From NCBI GenBank assembly GCA_963721725.1, contig CAVRLX010000016.1, positions 771,427-835,426 on the forward strand: 64,000 bases of DNA, given 5' to 3'. Position numbers and translations under genes: made by a program. Positions 26,753 to 35,254 of the stretch are shown here, in pieces; position 1 is the stretch's first letter; every line of letters begins with the position of its first letter. The notes beneath the pieces were generated by a model, which saw only the letters and a program-made list of their open reading frames with translations, did no database searches and had not been told where the DNA came from. Source of the DNA: RI-153 sp963721725. Its GTDB lineage: Bacteria; Chloroflexota; Anaerolineae; Caldilineales; Caldilineaceae.

Positions 26753-27349
26753 TTAGGCGTGGTAATCCACACTGCCGGGGGTATAGAACGAAAGCACCCG
26801 CCGCACATACGACTGGGTTTCGGCAAAGGGCGGAATCCCCCCATGCTTGATCACACTGCCTGGGCCGGCGTTGTAGGCGGCCAGCGCCAGTTCGGTGTTG
26901 CCGTTGAATCGCTGCAACTGCTGGGCCAGATAGGAGACGCCGCCCTCAATGTTCTGGGCCACATCAAAACTGTTATCCACCCCCAGCGAAGCCGCGGTGC
27001 CATCCATCAACTGCATCAATCCTTTGGCCCCGGCGTGGCTGACTGCGCCTGGGTTAAAGTTGGATTCAACTTTGATCACCGCCCGCACCAGGTTGCTATC
27101 CACGTTATGGCGAATGGCGGCCTGTTCGATCAGCCCATCAAACGAAGAAGCTGGCAGGGATTGGGCGGCGCTCCCAACCTGCGCAGCGATGCCGCCGGGG
27201 GGTGCCATGCTGGCCGTGGGGGTCGAAGCGGCGTTGGCGCGGTTGCGCTCGTGTAGCTTTTCAATAATCCCCGCCAGAATCTTCCGCTGAACCTGGGAGT
27301 ACAACATGTCGTATGAAAAGTTGTCCAACGAAGAAATTAACTCGGACAT
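26753..27349 (-). CDS. Lytic transglycosylase (SLT domain) in flagellar operon
   Basis: A 198-residue protein. Residues about 1-80 hold a short helical head and an Ala/Pro-rich linker. The SLT/lysozyme-like domain (about 80-195) has the catalytic Glu in AVIKVESNFNP, then SHAGAKGLMQLMDGTA, IEGGVSYLAQQL and LALAAYNAGPGSVIKHGG, all diagnostic. It cleaves peptidoglycan between MurNAc and GlcNAc, presumably to let the rod pass the wall, the job done by the FlgJ C-terminal domain elsewhere. No signal peptide is evident, so export through the flagellar apparatus is plausible. Confidence 0.92.
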   Translation of the reverse strand: MSELISSLDNFSYDMLYSQVQRKILAGIIEKLHERNRANAASTPTASMAPPGGIAAQVGSAAQSLPASSFDGLIEQAAIRHNVDSNLVRAVIKVESNFNPGAVSHAGAKGLMQLMDGTAASLGVDNSFDVAQNIEGGVSYLAQQLQRFNGNTELALAAYNAGPGSVIKHGGIPPFAETQSYVRRVLSFYTPGSVDYHA

Positions 27350-27470
27350 AGGATGACTCCCGTACAGAATTCTCTGGCCTCGTCGGGCCGAATGTGATTG
27401 CCTTTAGTGTAGCTTTCTCTAAAAAAGAGGGGCATAACTATCCTGTAATTTTTCCGTTAACTCGCCGCGA

Positions 27471-27911
27471 TCACCCACTGCGGCTATAGCGGGCAATGTT
27501 GAGATCGTCCAACGCCTTGGCCTCGCGCTGGCGCATATCCTCACGAAAATCATCCGCATCGTATTCCTTGAGTTTCTCCATGGTCTTTCGCTCTTTCAAC
27601 GCGGCCTCCAGCGCCGCCCGTGCCGTTTCTGTCGCTTCTTCAGCACTTTGCAACACGGCCTGTTGCTGGCTGATCTTGCCATCCAGTGCGTTCAAATAGC
27701 GATACTGCTGTTGGATCTCGTCGATCCGCAGAACCCCGGCCAGCCCACGCTGGAGGTATTCGGCCATGCGCGTGCGGCTATGGTAAAGCTCGCTCAGATG
27801 CAACTTGGCCTCGGCAAATTCACGCTGCCGATTCGCCAGATCAATCTGCCGATCCTCGACAATGCGGTTGCGATAGTCGAGCAAGGTTTGAAAGCGAAAA
27901 GATGGGGACAT
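27471..27911 (-). CDS. fliJ: Flagellar export chaperone FliJ
   Basis: A 146-residue, almost entirely alpha-helical coiled-coil protein. It opens with FRFQTLLDYRNRIVEDRQID, the FliJ signature, and continues with heptad-rich charged helices (LHLSELYHSRTRMAEYLQRG, KERKTMEKLKEYDADDF). It lies 14 bases after fliI, its usual partner. FliJ binds the FliI ring like the stalk of an F-type ATPase and helps export. Low sequence conservation is normal for the family; position and pattern make the call firm. Confidence 0.86.
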   Translation of the reverse strand: MSPSFRFQTLLDYRNRIVEDRQIDLANRQREFAEAKLHLSELYHSRTRMAEYLQRGLAGVLRIDEIQQQYRYLNALDGKISQQQAVLQSAEEATETARAALEAALKERKTMEKLKEYDADDFREDMRQREAKALDDLNIARYSRSG

Positions 27912-27925
27912 GGGCGGAAGCCTTT

Positions 27926-29258
27926 CTATGCGTCTTCCAGGTCAAAAATATCCTGCAATTGCGCCAACGTCTCGGCATAGGGCGTGGGGGCGTGGGCATC
28001 CTGGCGCAGGAAATAGCGGATCGGCTCTTGCAGGGCCAGCGCACGGTCAATGCGCGGGTTGCTGCCCACGGCATAGGCCCCAATGTTGATCAGATCTTTG
28101 GCCCCTTCATAGACGGCCAACAGTTCGCGCAGTTGCCCTGCCGCTTTGCGATGCTCCGCCGAGGCCAGTTGGGACATCAAACGGCTGGCGCTGTGCAGCA
28201 CATCAATCGCGGGGTAGTGGTTTTCGGCGGCCAAACTGCGGCTGAGCAACATGTGTCCATCCAAAATGCCGCGCACAGCGTCGGAAATGGGTTCGTTGAA
28301 ATCGTCGCCCTCCACCAACACCGTGTAAAAAGCTGTGATCGTCCCCGTAATCCCGGCCCCGGTGCGCTCCATCAACCGGGGCAGCAGCGCAAAAACACTG
28401 GGCGGATAGGCTTTCATGGCCGGGGGTTCGCCCACCGCCAGCCCCACCTCGCGCTGGGCCATGGCAAAACGGGTGACGCTGTCCATCATAAAGTTGACAT
28501 CCAGCCCCATGACATCGCGGAAATATTCGGCAATCGCCGTTGCCACCCACGCCCCTTTGATGCGCACCAACGGGGCCATGTCGCTGGTGCTCACCACAAC
28601 GACCGAGCGTGCCAGCCCTTCGGGTCCCAGGCTATGTTCAATAAACTCGCGCAATTCGCGTCCGCGCTCGCCGATGAGGGCGATGACGTTAACGTCGGCC
28701 TGGGCGCTGCGGGCGATCATGCCCATCAAACTGCTTTTGCCCACACCGCTCCCGGCAAAGATGCCGATCCGCTGGCCTTTGCCCATGGTCAACAGGCCAT
28801 CAATGGCGCGCACACCTGTGCTGAAGGGTTCGGCAATCGTTTGACGTTGCATGGGGTGGGGGGCGGCATTGCTCAACGACACCATTTGAAGCGCCTCCAC
28901 CGGGCCGCGGCCATCCGAATGGATTGCCCAGGCCATCCAATACACGGCCCAGCAGGGCCGGCCCCACCGGCACTTGAAAGAGCGTGCGCGCCGCCAGCAC
29001 CGGGCTGCCCGGCTGGATGCCAGCCATTTCGCCCAGCGGCATCAACAGCGAAAAATCCTTGCGAAAGCCCACCACCTCGGCGGCAATCGGATCGCCGTCG
29101 CCCTCGATCCAACAGAGTTCACCCAACCGTGGCGAAATGCCTTCCGCTTCAATCGTGAGGCCGATGACCTGTACCACGCGCCCGCGGACTTGAAAAGGCT
29201 CGGCAGCGTGCAAGCGGGTGTGATAGGCGGAAAGGTCGATGGTGGGCGTGGTCGTCAT
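27926..29258 (-). CDS. fliI: Flagellar export ATPase FliI, frameshifted
   Basis: About 444 residues in two frames: 29258 to about 28912 (N-terminal beta barrel, RGRVVQVIGLTIEAEG, LLGRVLDGLGNPF) and about 28911 to 27926. The second frame holds DGRGPVEAL, the Walker A GIFAGSGVGKSSLMGMI, the ALIGERGRELREF motif, Walker B region VNFMMDSVTRFAMAQREVGL and PPSVFALLPRLMERTG. One extra G at CATTCGGATGG makes the break; removing it restores GNPFDGRGPV exactly. The gene is essential for flagellar export in an otherwise intact operon, so an assembly error is the likelier explanation. It overlaps fliH by 4 bases. Confidence 0.9.
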
Positions 29259-29998
29259 TCGGAATCCACCAATTGGAGGGCGTTGACCAGTGTGCGCATT
29301 TGCGTTGAGAGGCGGGCGTCAATGGTGGTGGGGCCGCAAACAAGTAGACAGCCGCCGCGCTCCACGCTGGGATCCGCCACCAATTCCCACGCCTCGCTTG
29401 GGGCCAGTGTGGGATCAGTTTGCCAATGGCGCAGCAAAAAGGTGCGGTCGTCGGGATGGACACGCAGGCGGAAAGGCCCCGTGGCGGCCAGTTGGGTCAG
29501 GGCACGGGTCACAGTGTGGAGAATCAGTTCTTCCTGGCTTTGCGAGATCTGGCCGATGATCTTTTCGACCAGGGCCACGGTGAGGTGGACGACTTCAAGC
29601 TCGGCCAGCCCCATCACCACATCTCGCTGTCCGGTAAGTTGAACGAGTATATCCTCTACCCGCGCCACCGCCGCCGTGAGGGCAGCCTCCCCCTTCTTTT
29701 GGCCGTCGGCCAGCCCCTGGGCATAGCCAGTTTCGTAGCCAGCAGCCTGGGCCGTGGCCTGGAGCATAATGGCCTCTTCCTGGGCAGCGTCAAGTATCGC
29801 TTGGGCCTGGTTTTGGGCGTCGGCCAAGAGCGTTCCGGTCTGAAGACGCAGCGCTTCGGCATCGCGGTGGACTTGTTCGGCGGCTCGGCGCAGCTTCTCT
29901 TCGGGAGAGGTTTCCAGTTCGCGTGTGCCGTGTTGGCGTGTCCACTCTGAAAGGAGAACACGCGAGCCGTCGTTGTAGTTGCGGATAATGTTGCCCAT
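29255..29998 (-). CDS. fliH: Flagellar assembly protein FliH
   Basis: A 247-residue stator-like regulator of the FliI ATPase. The long Ala/Gln/Glu-rich helix (EKLRRAAEQVHRDAEALRLQ, AQAILDAAQEEAIMLQATAQ, AGYETGYAQGLADGQKKGEA) is followed by a C-terminal domain like V-ATPase subunit E (LEVVHLTVALVEKIIGQI, LRVHPDDRTFLL, GGCLLVCGPTTIDARLSTQM). The GYxxGYAxG motif is typical of FliH. It starts 3 bases after fliG and overlaps fliI, so the three are translated together. Confidence 0.88.
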   Translation of the reverse strand: MGNIIRNYNDGSRVLLSEWTRQHGTRELETSPEEKLRRAAEQVHRDAEALRLQTGTLLADAQNQAQAILDAAQEEAIMLQATAQAAGYETGYAQGLADGQKKGEAALTAAVARVEDILVQLTGQRDVVMGLAELEVVHLTVALVEKIIGQISQSQEELILHTVTRALTQLAATGPFRLRVHPDDRTFLLRHWQTDPTLAPSEAWELVADPSVERGGCLLVCGPTTIDARLSTQMRTLVNALQLVDSE

Positions 29999-30001
29999 AG
30001 G

Positions 30002-31030
30002 CTAGACCAGTACATCCTCGGAACTGCCACGCGAAATCACAATTTGCTCTTCTTGTTCCAATTTGCGCACGACTTTGACAATGTTCTTTTGGGCTTCTTC
30101 CACGGTGCGCAGGCGAACCGGCCCCATCACCTCTAGATCCTCTTGCATCATCTGGGCGGCGCGCTTGGAGATGCTACGGAAGATCACATCGCGCACGCTT
30201 TCAGGCGCGCCCTTGAGCGCCAGCAACAGATCTTTCTTGTCCACCTCGCGCAGGACGAGTTCCAGGCTGCGGGTGTCCAGCAAGACCAGATCTTCAAAGA
30301 CAAACATCTGCGATTGCACCTGTTCGGCCAGTTCGGCGTTGACGCCATGTAGCTCTTCCATCAGTGCTTTTTCGGTCGAGCGATCCACCTGGTTGAGCAG
30401 TTGCACCAGAAAATCGACGCCGCCGATATGTTCGCCCTGCCGCTCGCGCGGGATCATTACCGAGAGCTTGGCTTGAAGGCCCGTTTCCACAGTTTTGACC
30501 ACTTCCGGCGAAATGCGGTCCATAATGCCAATGCGGTTGACCACTTCGGTACGGTTCTCTTCGGGCAGGCAGGTAAAGACACGCGCCGCCATCACCGGAG
30601 GCAGATGCGCCAAAATCAGGGCGATAGTCTGCGGGTGTTCTTCTTGCATAAAACGGGCAAGTTGCATGGGTTCCACATCAGCCAGAAAATCGAAAGGACG
30701 CTTGGCGTCGCGGTGGGTGATGCGGCTGAGTAACTTCTCGGCGCGCTCGCGGCCCAAGGCTTTGGAGAGCACCTCGCGCGGATATTCGAGGCCGCCAAAG
30801 TTGTACTGACGCTGCACTTCAATCTCGGTGACCAACTGCTCGGAAATGGATTGGCGCACCTCTGGCGTCACCCGTTGTAGCGTAGAGATGGCATAGGTGA
30901 GTCGTTCCACGACATCTTCGGGCAGATGTCGCATAACGTCTGCCGAGAGCTGCGCGCCCAGCGCCACCAAGACAATAGCCGCTTTCTTTTCACCGTCGTT
31001 CAGCGGAGATGATCGTTTTGCCATGCTCAT
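30002..31030 (-). CDS. fliG: Flagellar motor switch protein FliG
   Basis: A 342-residue rotor protein of standard length. Seen: KKAAIVLVALGAQLSADVMR (FliF-binding N domain), the EEHPQTIALILAHLPP motif of the middle domain (EHPQ), FTCLPEENRTEVVNRIG, and the C-terminal torque domain with FVFEDLVLLDTRSLELVLRE, KRAAQMMQEDLEVMGPVRL. Charged torque residues (Arg/Glu/Asp) are present in the last. It forms the C ring on FliF and interacts with stators and FliM, which are not in this window. Confidence 0.95.
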   Translation of the reverse strand: MSMAKRSSPLNDGEKKAAIVLVALGAQLSADVMRHLPEDVVERLTYAISTLQRVTPEVRQSISEQLVTEIEVQRQYNFGGLEYPREVLSKALGRERAEKLLSRITHRDAKRPFDFLADVEPMQLARFMQEEHPQTIALILAHLPPVMAARVFTCLPEENRTEVVNRIGIMDRISPEVVKTVETGLQAKLSVMIPRERQGEHIGGVDFLVQLLNQVDRSTEKALMEELHGVNAELAEQVQSQMFVFEDLVLLDTRSLELVLREVDKKDLLLALKGAPESVRDVIFRSISKRAAQMMQEDLEVMGPVRLRTVEEAQKNIVKVVRKLEQEEQIVISRGSSEDVLV

Positions 31031-31090
31031 GATTGCTTCTTTTTCTTCAACCGGATGGACACAAAGATGATTAAAGTCTTGTAACGATAC

Positions 31091-31116
31091 AGGTCTAGGG
31101 TGCGACGCACCCTAGG
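31091..31116. repeat. GGTGCGACGCAC family palindrome between fliG and fliF
   Basis: CTAGGGTGCG-A-CGCACCCTAG is a perfect 10-bp-arm palindrome (31095-31115) in the 103-base spacer. It extends by AGGT on the left to match 26695-26716 in reverse. Confidence 0.75.
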
Positions 31117-31133
31117 TACAAATTCTTCAGGGG

Positions 31134-32834
31134 TTAGGCGGCGGCTTCGCTTCGGGAACGGCTGGCCGTGACGGCTTCGGTTGTAGACCACTCTGCAATA
31201 ATCGAGGCGATCACTTCCGGGTTGTGGCGCGCAATGGCACGCAGGCGCAATTCAGATTCGTCGGGCGGCGGCAGTTGAAAGTAATCATCGAACTTGTCAT
31301 AGGCTGCATCATAAGCCGCGTAGCGATCTTTAGAGCCAGACGCCCGTGCATAGGCCGAGGCAGCGCTCTTTTGCAGGCTGCTGGCGGGCAGAGAAGCGCT
31401 GGCATCCTGGGGCAGGGCCGGTGTCTCTGACGGCACTACATAGGGCATCATGCGTTTTTGCATGTCGCTAAAGATCTTGCGCGTGAAGAAGAGCACAAGC
31501 CCCAACGCCAGCAAGACGGCTACAATCATCCCAATGCGAATATACAGTTCCTGTTGTTGCTGGGCTTCGAAGCGCGCCATCTCCTGCGCATAAAAATCGT
31601 CGTTAAAGGGAACACGCTGCACCTGCACAGCATCGCCGCGGGCGGGGTCTGCGCCCACAGCGGCTTCGATTAACGACTTGACACTTTCCACTTGGGTGTC
31701 GGGCAAGGTCTCATCCAACAAGACGGCCACCGAAATTCGTTGCACGGTCCCCGGCTGTTTCACCAAACTGCGTGTCTCTTTGGAGACTTCGTAGTTAATC
31801 GTATCCGAGCGGCGTGTATAGTCGCCACTGCCTGTGCCGCCGGCCTGATAGCTGGGCACATCCACCGGCGCGTTGGGATCCACGCCCGGCACGCCGCCCA
31901 CACCAGCCCCACCGCTGCCCGTCCAGCTCTCTTCTTCGCGGCTGCTGCTGCGGATCACGCTGCCCACTTCGCCTGCCGGGGCATAGGTCTCCACCTGCGC
32001 CTCTTCCAGATCCCAGTTCATGTCTACGCTGACCCGGACCACGGTTTTCTTGGGGCCGAGGGTCTGATCCAACATGGCCTGGAGATCGTTCTGCGTTTCC
32101 AGTTCCACTTTGCGCTGCACTTCGATCTGGCTGGTGCTGACCGAGGCGGTTGACATCTCGCCTTTGGCGTCGGGCATGTCATAGAGATTGCCCGCCACAT
32201 CGACCAGGGTAATATTTTTGGCGTCCAGCCCTTCTACGCTGTTGGCAACCAAGAAACGAATCGACTGCACTTGGCTGACTTCCAGCCGCACACCGGGCCG
32301 GGTTTTGAGGATCACCGAGGCTTTGGGCTGCTGTTGCTGTTCCACAAAGAGACTCTGTTCGGGCAAGACCAAATGCACCCGTGCCAGTTCCACGCCCTCC
32401 ACCGCCGTAATCGTGCGGCTAAGTTCGCCTTCTAACGCGCGCTGAAAATTCACCCGTTGCATGAACTCCGTCATGCCCAGATTGCCCAGCGATCCGCTGT
32501 CGAACATTTCATAGCCAATCGTGCCGCCCTGTGGCAGATTTTTGGAGGCCAGCTTAAGCCGGGCCGAAGCCACTTGCCCCTGTTCAACTTCAATGGCACT
32601 GCCGTTTTCCGCCAGCCGATAGGGGATCTTCTGGCTGTCCAGTTCGTCCACAATGGCGGCGGCATCGCGGTCGTTTAGGTCGCGATAGAGCACTGCATAT
32701 TGCGGATCGTTCATCCACAGCCCCATCACCACAAACATGCCAATGGCGGTGAGCACAGTCGCCAATCCGGCAAAGCGCTGCCAGGGCGCCAGTTGTGACC
32801 AGATGTTGGTTGCTTTGGTGCGCATTTCGTTCAT
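31134..32834 (-). CDS. fliF: Flagellar MS-ring protein FliF
   Basis: A 566-residue MS-ring subunit. Membrane span 1 lies near residues 20-41 (LATVLTAIGMFVVMGLWM); then come ring-building motifs (YAVLYRDLNDRDAAAIVDEL, RFQRALEGELSRTI-like FQRALEGELSRTITAVEGVE, RVHLVLPEQSLF). A Gly/Ser-rich loop (EESWTGSGGAGVGGVPG) precedes YEVSKETRSLVKQPGTVQRI. Span 2 is IGMIVAVLLALGLVLFF near 445. The C terminus binding FliG includes RAIARHNPEVIASIIAEW. It is the foundation of the basal body, followed by fliG after a repeat-bearing spacer. Confidence 0.95.
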   Translation of the reverse strand: MNEMRTKATNIWSQLAPWQRFAGLATVLTAIGMFVVMGLWMNDPQYAVLYRDLNDRDAAAIVDELDSQKIPYRLAENGSAIEVEQGQVASARLKLASKNLPQGGTIGYEMFDSGSLGNLGMTEFMQRVNFQRALEGELSRTITAVEGVELARVHLVLPEQSLFVEQQQQPKASVILKTRPGVRLEVSQVQSIRFLVANSVEGLDAKNITLVDVAGNLYDMPDAKGEMSTASVSTSQIEVQRKVELETQNDLQAMLDQTLGPKKTVVRVSVDMNWDLEEAQVETYAPAGEVGSVIRSSSREEESWTGSGGAGVGGVPGVDPNAPVDVPSYQAGGTGSGDYTRRSDTINYEVSKETRSLVKQPGTVQRISVAVLLDETLPDTQVESVKSLIEAAVGADPARGDAVQVQRVPFNDDFYAQEMARFEAQQQQELYIRIGMIVAVLLALGLVLFFTRKIFSDMQKRMMPYVVPSETPALPQDASASLPASSLQKSAASAYARASGSKDRYAAYDAAYDKFDDYFQLPPPDESELRLRAIARHNPEVIASIIAEWSTTEAVTASRSRSEAAA

Positions 32835-32860
32835 GGTGGGTCTCAGTCGTTAGAAAATGG

Positions 32861-32942
32861 CGATTGGGGATTAGCGATTGGGAATTAGAGATTGGGGATC
32901 GGGTGCGTGGACACCAATATCTAATCCCCAATATCCAATACC
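32861..32942. repeat. ATTGGGGAT-type inverted repeat, fliE-fliF spacer
   Basis: The spacer repeats GATTGGGGATTAGCGATTGG and ATTGGGGAT (32891-32899), answered by ATCCCCAAT (32924-32932) and ATATCCAATA. A closely worded copy lies at 61816-61890 and a looser one at 57001-57085. Confidence 0.7.
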
Positions 32943-32945
32943 TTC

Positions 32946-33272
32946 TTACACCTGCATCCGCTGCACTTCTTGATAGGCTTCAAGCACCTTATTGCGCACT
33001 TGCAGCGCCAGGTTCAGGTTCAACATGGACTCTTCCATCTGTAACATGACATGATGCAGATCGATGGGTTCGCCGGCCACCATCGCCGCGATATTACCGT
33101 CGGCGGTTTTTTGGCCTTTGTCCAAGGCCACTACAGCTTGTTCAAACATCTGCCCCATGCTGTCGGCTACATTGGCCGCGCTCTCTTTCGAGACCGTGCG
33201 TTTCTCCACTTTGCTGCCCAACATGTCCAGATTCTGAAGCGCACTGCTAAAGTTAATTGCATCCATTGCCAT
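32946..33272 (-). CDS. fliE: Flagellar hook-basal body complex protein FliE
   Basis: A 108-residue protein linking MS ring and rod. The conserved C-terminal region is present: AMVAGEPIDLHHVMLQMEES and MLNLNLALQVRNKVLEAYQE, followed by VQRMQV. The N terminus has a short helix (INFSSALQNLDMLGSKVEKR). Length and position between flgC and fliF are standard. Confidence 0.93.
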   Translation of the reverse strand: MAMDAINFSSALQNLDMLGSKVEKRTVSKESAANVADSMGQMFEQAVVALDKGQKTADGNIAAMVAGEPIDLHHVMLQMEESMLNLNLALQVRNKVLEAYQEVQRMQV

Positions 33273-33283
33273 GAGAAATCTCT

Positions 33284-33733
33284 CTATCTACCAATTTGAA
33301 GCGCAGCCTGCGCCATGCTTTTAACCGTTTGAATCACCGTGATATTGGCCTGATAGGCTTTGCTGGCCGCCATCATGTCTACCATTTCTGTGGTAATGTC
33401 CACATTGGGATATTCCACAAAGCCCTCGGCGTCAGCGTCAGGGTGATCAGGCTCATAGGTGCGCACCATGTCCTCGTTGCTCTCATCAATGCGCGTCACC
33501 CGCACCCCCGCCAGCCCATCGGCCTGGGCCAGATCTTGCTGGCGGTTAAACTGGCTCATGGGCGTTTGCTGCGCCTCTTGGGGTTGAAAGACCACCCGTT
33601 TGCGTCGAAAGGCGCCGCCCTCTTCGGTGCGCGTGGTCTGGCTGTTGGCAATGTTGTTGCTGATCACGTCCATGCGTAGCCGCTCGGCGGTGAGGGCACT
33701 CCCGCTGATGCGTAACGATCGATAAATGCTCAT
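33284..33733 (-). CDS. flgC: Flagellar basal-body rod protein FlgC
   Basis: A 149-residue rod protein. The N-terminal motif (SLRISGSALTAERLRMDVIS, NNIANSQTTRTEEGGAFRRK) and C-terminal motif (YVEYPN-like VEYPNVDITTEMVDMMAASK, AYQANITVIQTVKSMAQAAL) are complete, including the LxxxLxxAxG-type helix. It overlaps the upstream TIM-barrel gene by 4 bases and is followed by fliE after 10 bases, so all three are co-translated. Its usual partner flgB is displaced downstream in the operon. Confidence 0.94.
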   Translation of the reverse strand: MSIYRSLRISGSALTAERLRMDVISNNIANSQTTRTEEGGAFRRKRVVFQPQEAQQTPMSQFNRQQDLAQADGLAGVRVTRIDESNEDMVRTYEPDHPDADAEGFVEYPNVDITTEMVDMMAASKAYQANITVIQTVKSMAQAALQIGR

Positions 33734-34965
33734 ACTGTCTGCTCCTGTTTCAGAATGTCCACCAGCGGGGCGCGACCGTCTGGGCGGAAGAGCGCTTGAT
33801 GATTCCAGGCGGCGTCGTTGCGTCCGCTTCCCGATTCATTGGCAATAATCCAATACGTATAAGCGAAATAGTACTCTTCGCGCTGGGGTAAGTACCGATA
33901 GGCGTCGGCCACAATTTTGGTGGCATCCTGCTGCGAAAGCGTCTGCCCCGGATAAATACCTGCCTCTGTGCCGATCTGGGGCAGACTGCGGCCCAGGCTC
34001 TCTTGCACAATGCGGTCATACTCGCGCACACGCAGGTGGGCATCGCCATAGTTGTGCACGCTTAGCCAGCTTTGATCCAGCACGTCGTTGCCGCCCAATT
34101 TTTTTACGGCTTCCAACGATTCGCGCAGAAATTTCAGATCATCCATGTCGCCGGGCGCTGCACCCGGCGCCAGCCCTGGCGTGGGGCTAAGCGATCCGAA
34201 ACCGGGATAGCCACCGGCGTTTACGACTTCACGGGCAGCGTCTAACCACTTCTCGGCAAATTTCGCCGGGTTGGGGGCTTGCCCGCTGTTTTCCAGGCGT
34301 AAATTCGGCTCGTTGTAAAGCTGGAAATAGTTGACGCCCATTGCCTTGTAATGGCGCACCATGTCGGCAATATCGCCGTCAATCGCAGCGCCACCATCGG
34401 TATAGACGCGCATCACCGGCTCGATGCCGTTGCTCACCAGTTTCTTGATCAGATAGTCGTTCTTTTGTCTATCCGTGCCGTCGTTGAGCAAGGTCACCCA
34501 TTTGATGCCCATCTCCGACGCTTCGCCCACATACTTGTCAATCACATCGGTGGATTGGCTCGTGGTGGGGATCCAATGAATGCCGCGTCCGTTGTCTTTG
34601 GGCGGGCGAGGAAAGGCCGAGAGTGGCAAGGCCGTGCGACTGCGTTCGGCGCTTGTGGTTGCCCCGACACTACTAGGCGCGGTCAAGGACGCGGCGGCGA
34701 ATCGACCCTCTGTGCGGCTGGAAAGTGGTTTGCCCGGAGGTTGCCAGCGGTTGAGCATAAAAGCGGGCAGCGGCGACGGGGACGGCGTGTTGAGGAAGGC
34801 CAGTTGGGCAAAGCGGCTGGGCGGGGGCGTGGTTGCCGCTGTGCTGTCACTTTGCAGTTTGCCAGACAGCACGGTGGCAAACTCACCCGATCCATTGCCA
34901 TTGGAGACGGGGTTGGGTTCACCGGCAGGTTGGGGTACTGGCTGTACAGATGGAATCTTCGACAT
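33730..34965 (-). CDS. Glycoside-hydrolase-like TIM-barrel protein, first gene of flagellar operon
   Basis: 411 residues. Residues 1-125 are disordered, rich in Ser, Pro, Gly and Thr, with no signal peptide or membrane span. Residues about 126-405 form a clan GH-A-like TIM barrel: YVGEASEMGIKWVTLLNDG, VSNGIEPVMRVYTDGG, VNYFQLYNEPNLRLE (acid/base Glu219), VHNYGD and PQIGTEAGIYPG (nucleophile-position Glu334), then YYFAYTYWI. Both catalytic Glu positions look intact. It overlaps flgC by 4 bases and leads the operon, so it is surely co-expressed with the rod and MS ring. Likely roles are wall-polymer hydrolysis for rod passage, or a rod/hook scaffold, exported by the flagellar type III machine; this is inference. 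A paralogous domain lies at 18647-19823. Confidence 0.8.
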   Translation of the reverse strand: MSKIPSVQPVPQPAGEPNPVSNGNGSGEFATVLSGKLQSDSTAATTPPPSRFAQLAFLNTPSPSPLPAFMLNRWQPPGKPLSSRTEGRFAAASLTAPSSVGATTSAERSRTALPLSAFPRPPKDNGRGIHWIPTTSQSTDVIDKYVGEASEMGIKWVTLLNDGTDRQKNDYLIKKLVSNGIEPVMRVYTDGGAAIDGDIADMVRHYKAMGVNYFQLYNEPNLRLENSGQAPNPAKFAEKWLDAAREVVNAGGYPGFGSLSPTPGLAPGAAPGDMDDLKFLRESLEAVKKLGGNDVLDQSWLSVHNYGDAHLRVREYDRIVQESLGRSLPQIGTEAGIYPGQTLSQQDATKIVADAYRYLPQREEYYFAYTYWIIANESGSGRNDAAWNHQALFRPDGRAPLVDILKQEQTV

Positions 34966-35015
34966 GGCGTTTCTCTTGGGCGCTGTCCACTGGGCGGTTG
35001 TGCTTTCCTGTGGAC

Positions 35016-35021
35016 ATTATA
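35016..35021 (-). promoter_or_regulatory. Possible promoter -10 for the flagellar operon
   Basis: On the minus strand a perfect TATAAT lies 51 bases before the first operon start (34965). No convincing -35 is seen at 16-18 bases, and no sigma-28 pattern. Weak evidence, but it is the only good candidate in the leader. Confidence 0.35.
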
Positions 35022-35143
35022 GAAACACCTTCATACCAAGGGCATAACAAGAATATAACCGAACCGTAAAAGGAGGGAACTGGGGAGTAGGCAATTGGGC
35101 TATTTATAAGGCGGCGTAAATGAGATCACAGTCATTGCAGCGG

Positions 35144-35185
35144 CCCAAGTCCCCGGCACTTTCTGTAAAGTGCCGGGGACTTGGG
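35144..35185. repeat. Hairpin with 19-bp perfect arms (CCCAAGTCCCCGGCACTTT)
   Basis: The arms 35144-35162 and 35167-35185 are exact complements with a CTGT loop, in the spacer between the giant gene end and the flagellar operon start. The CCCCGGCACTTT core recurs at 21082-21097. The rest of 34966-35254 shows only the -10 above. Confidence 0.85.
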
Positions 35186-35254
35186 TATCGTATTTTCGTG
35201 GAATCGCCCTATGGACGCCGGACTTTACGACCCTGTGCCTACCGCGCCCCGTCT

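Noticed and set aside
27686..29158. A 490-residue plus-strand frame over fliI and fliJ
   Set aside because: Antisense to motif-bearing fliI and fliJ; no motif or ribosome site of its own.
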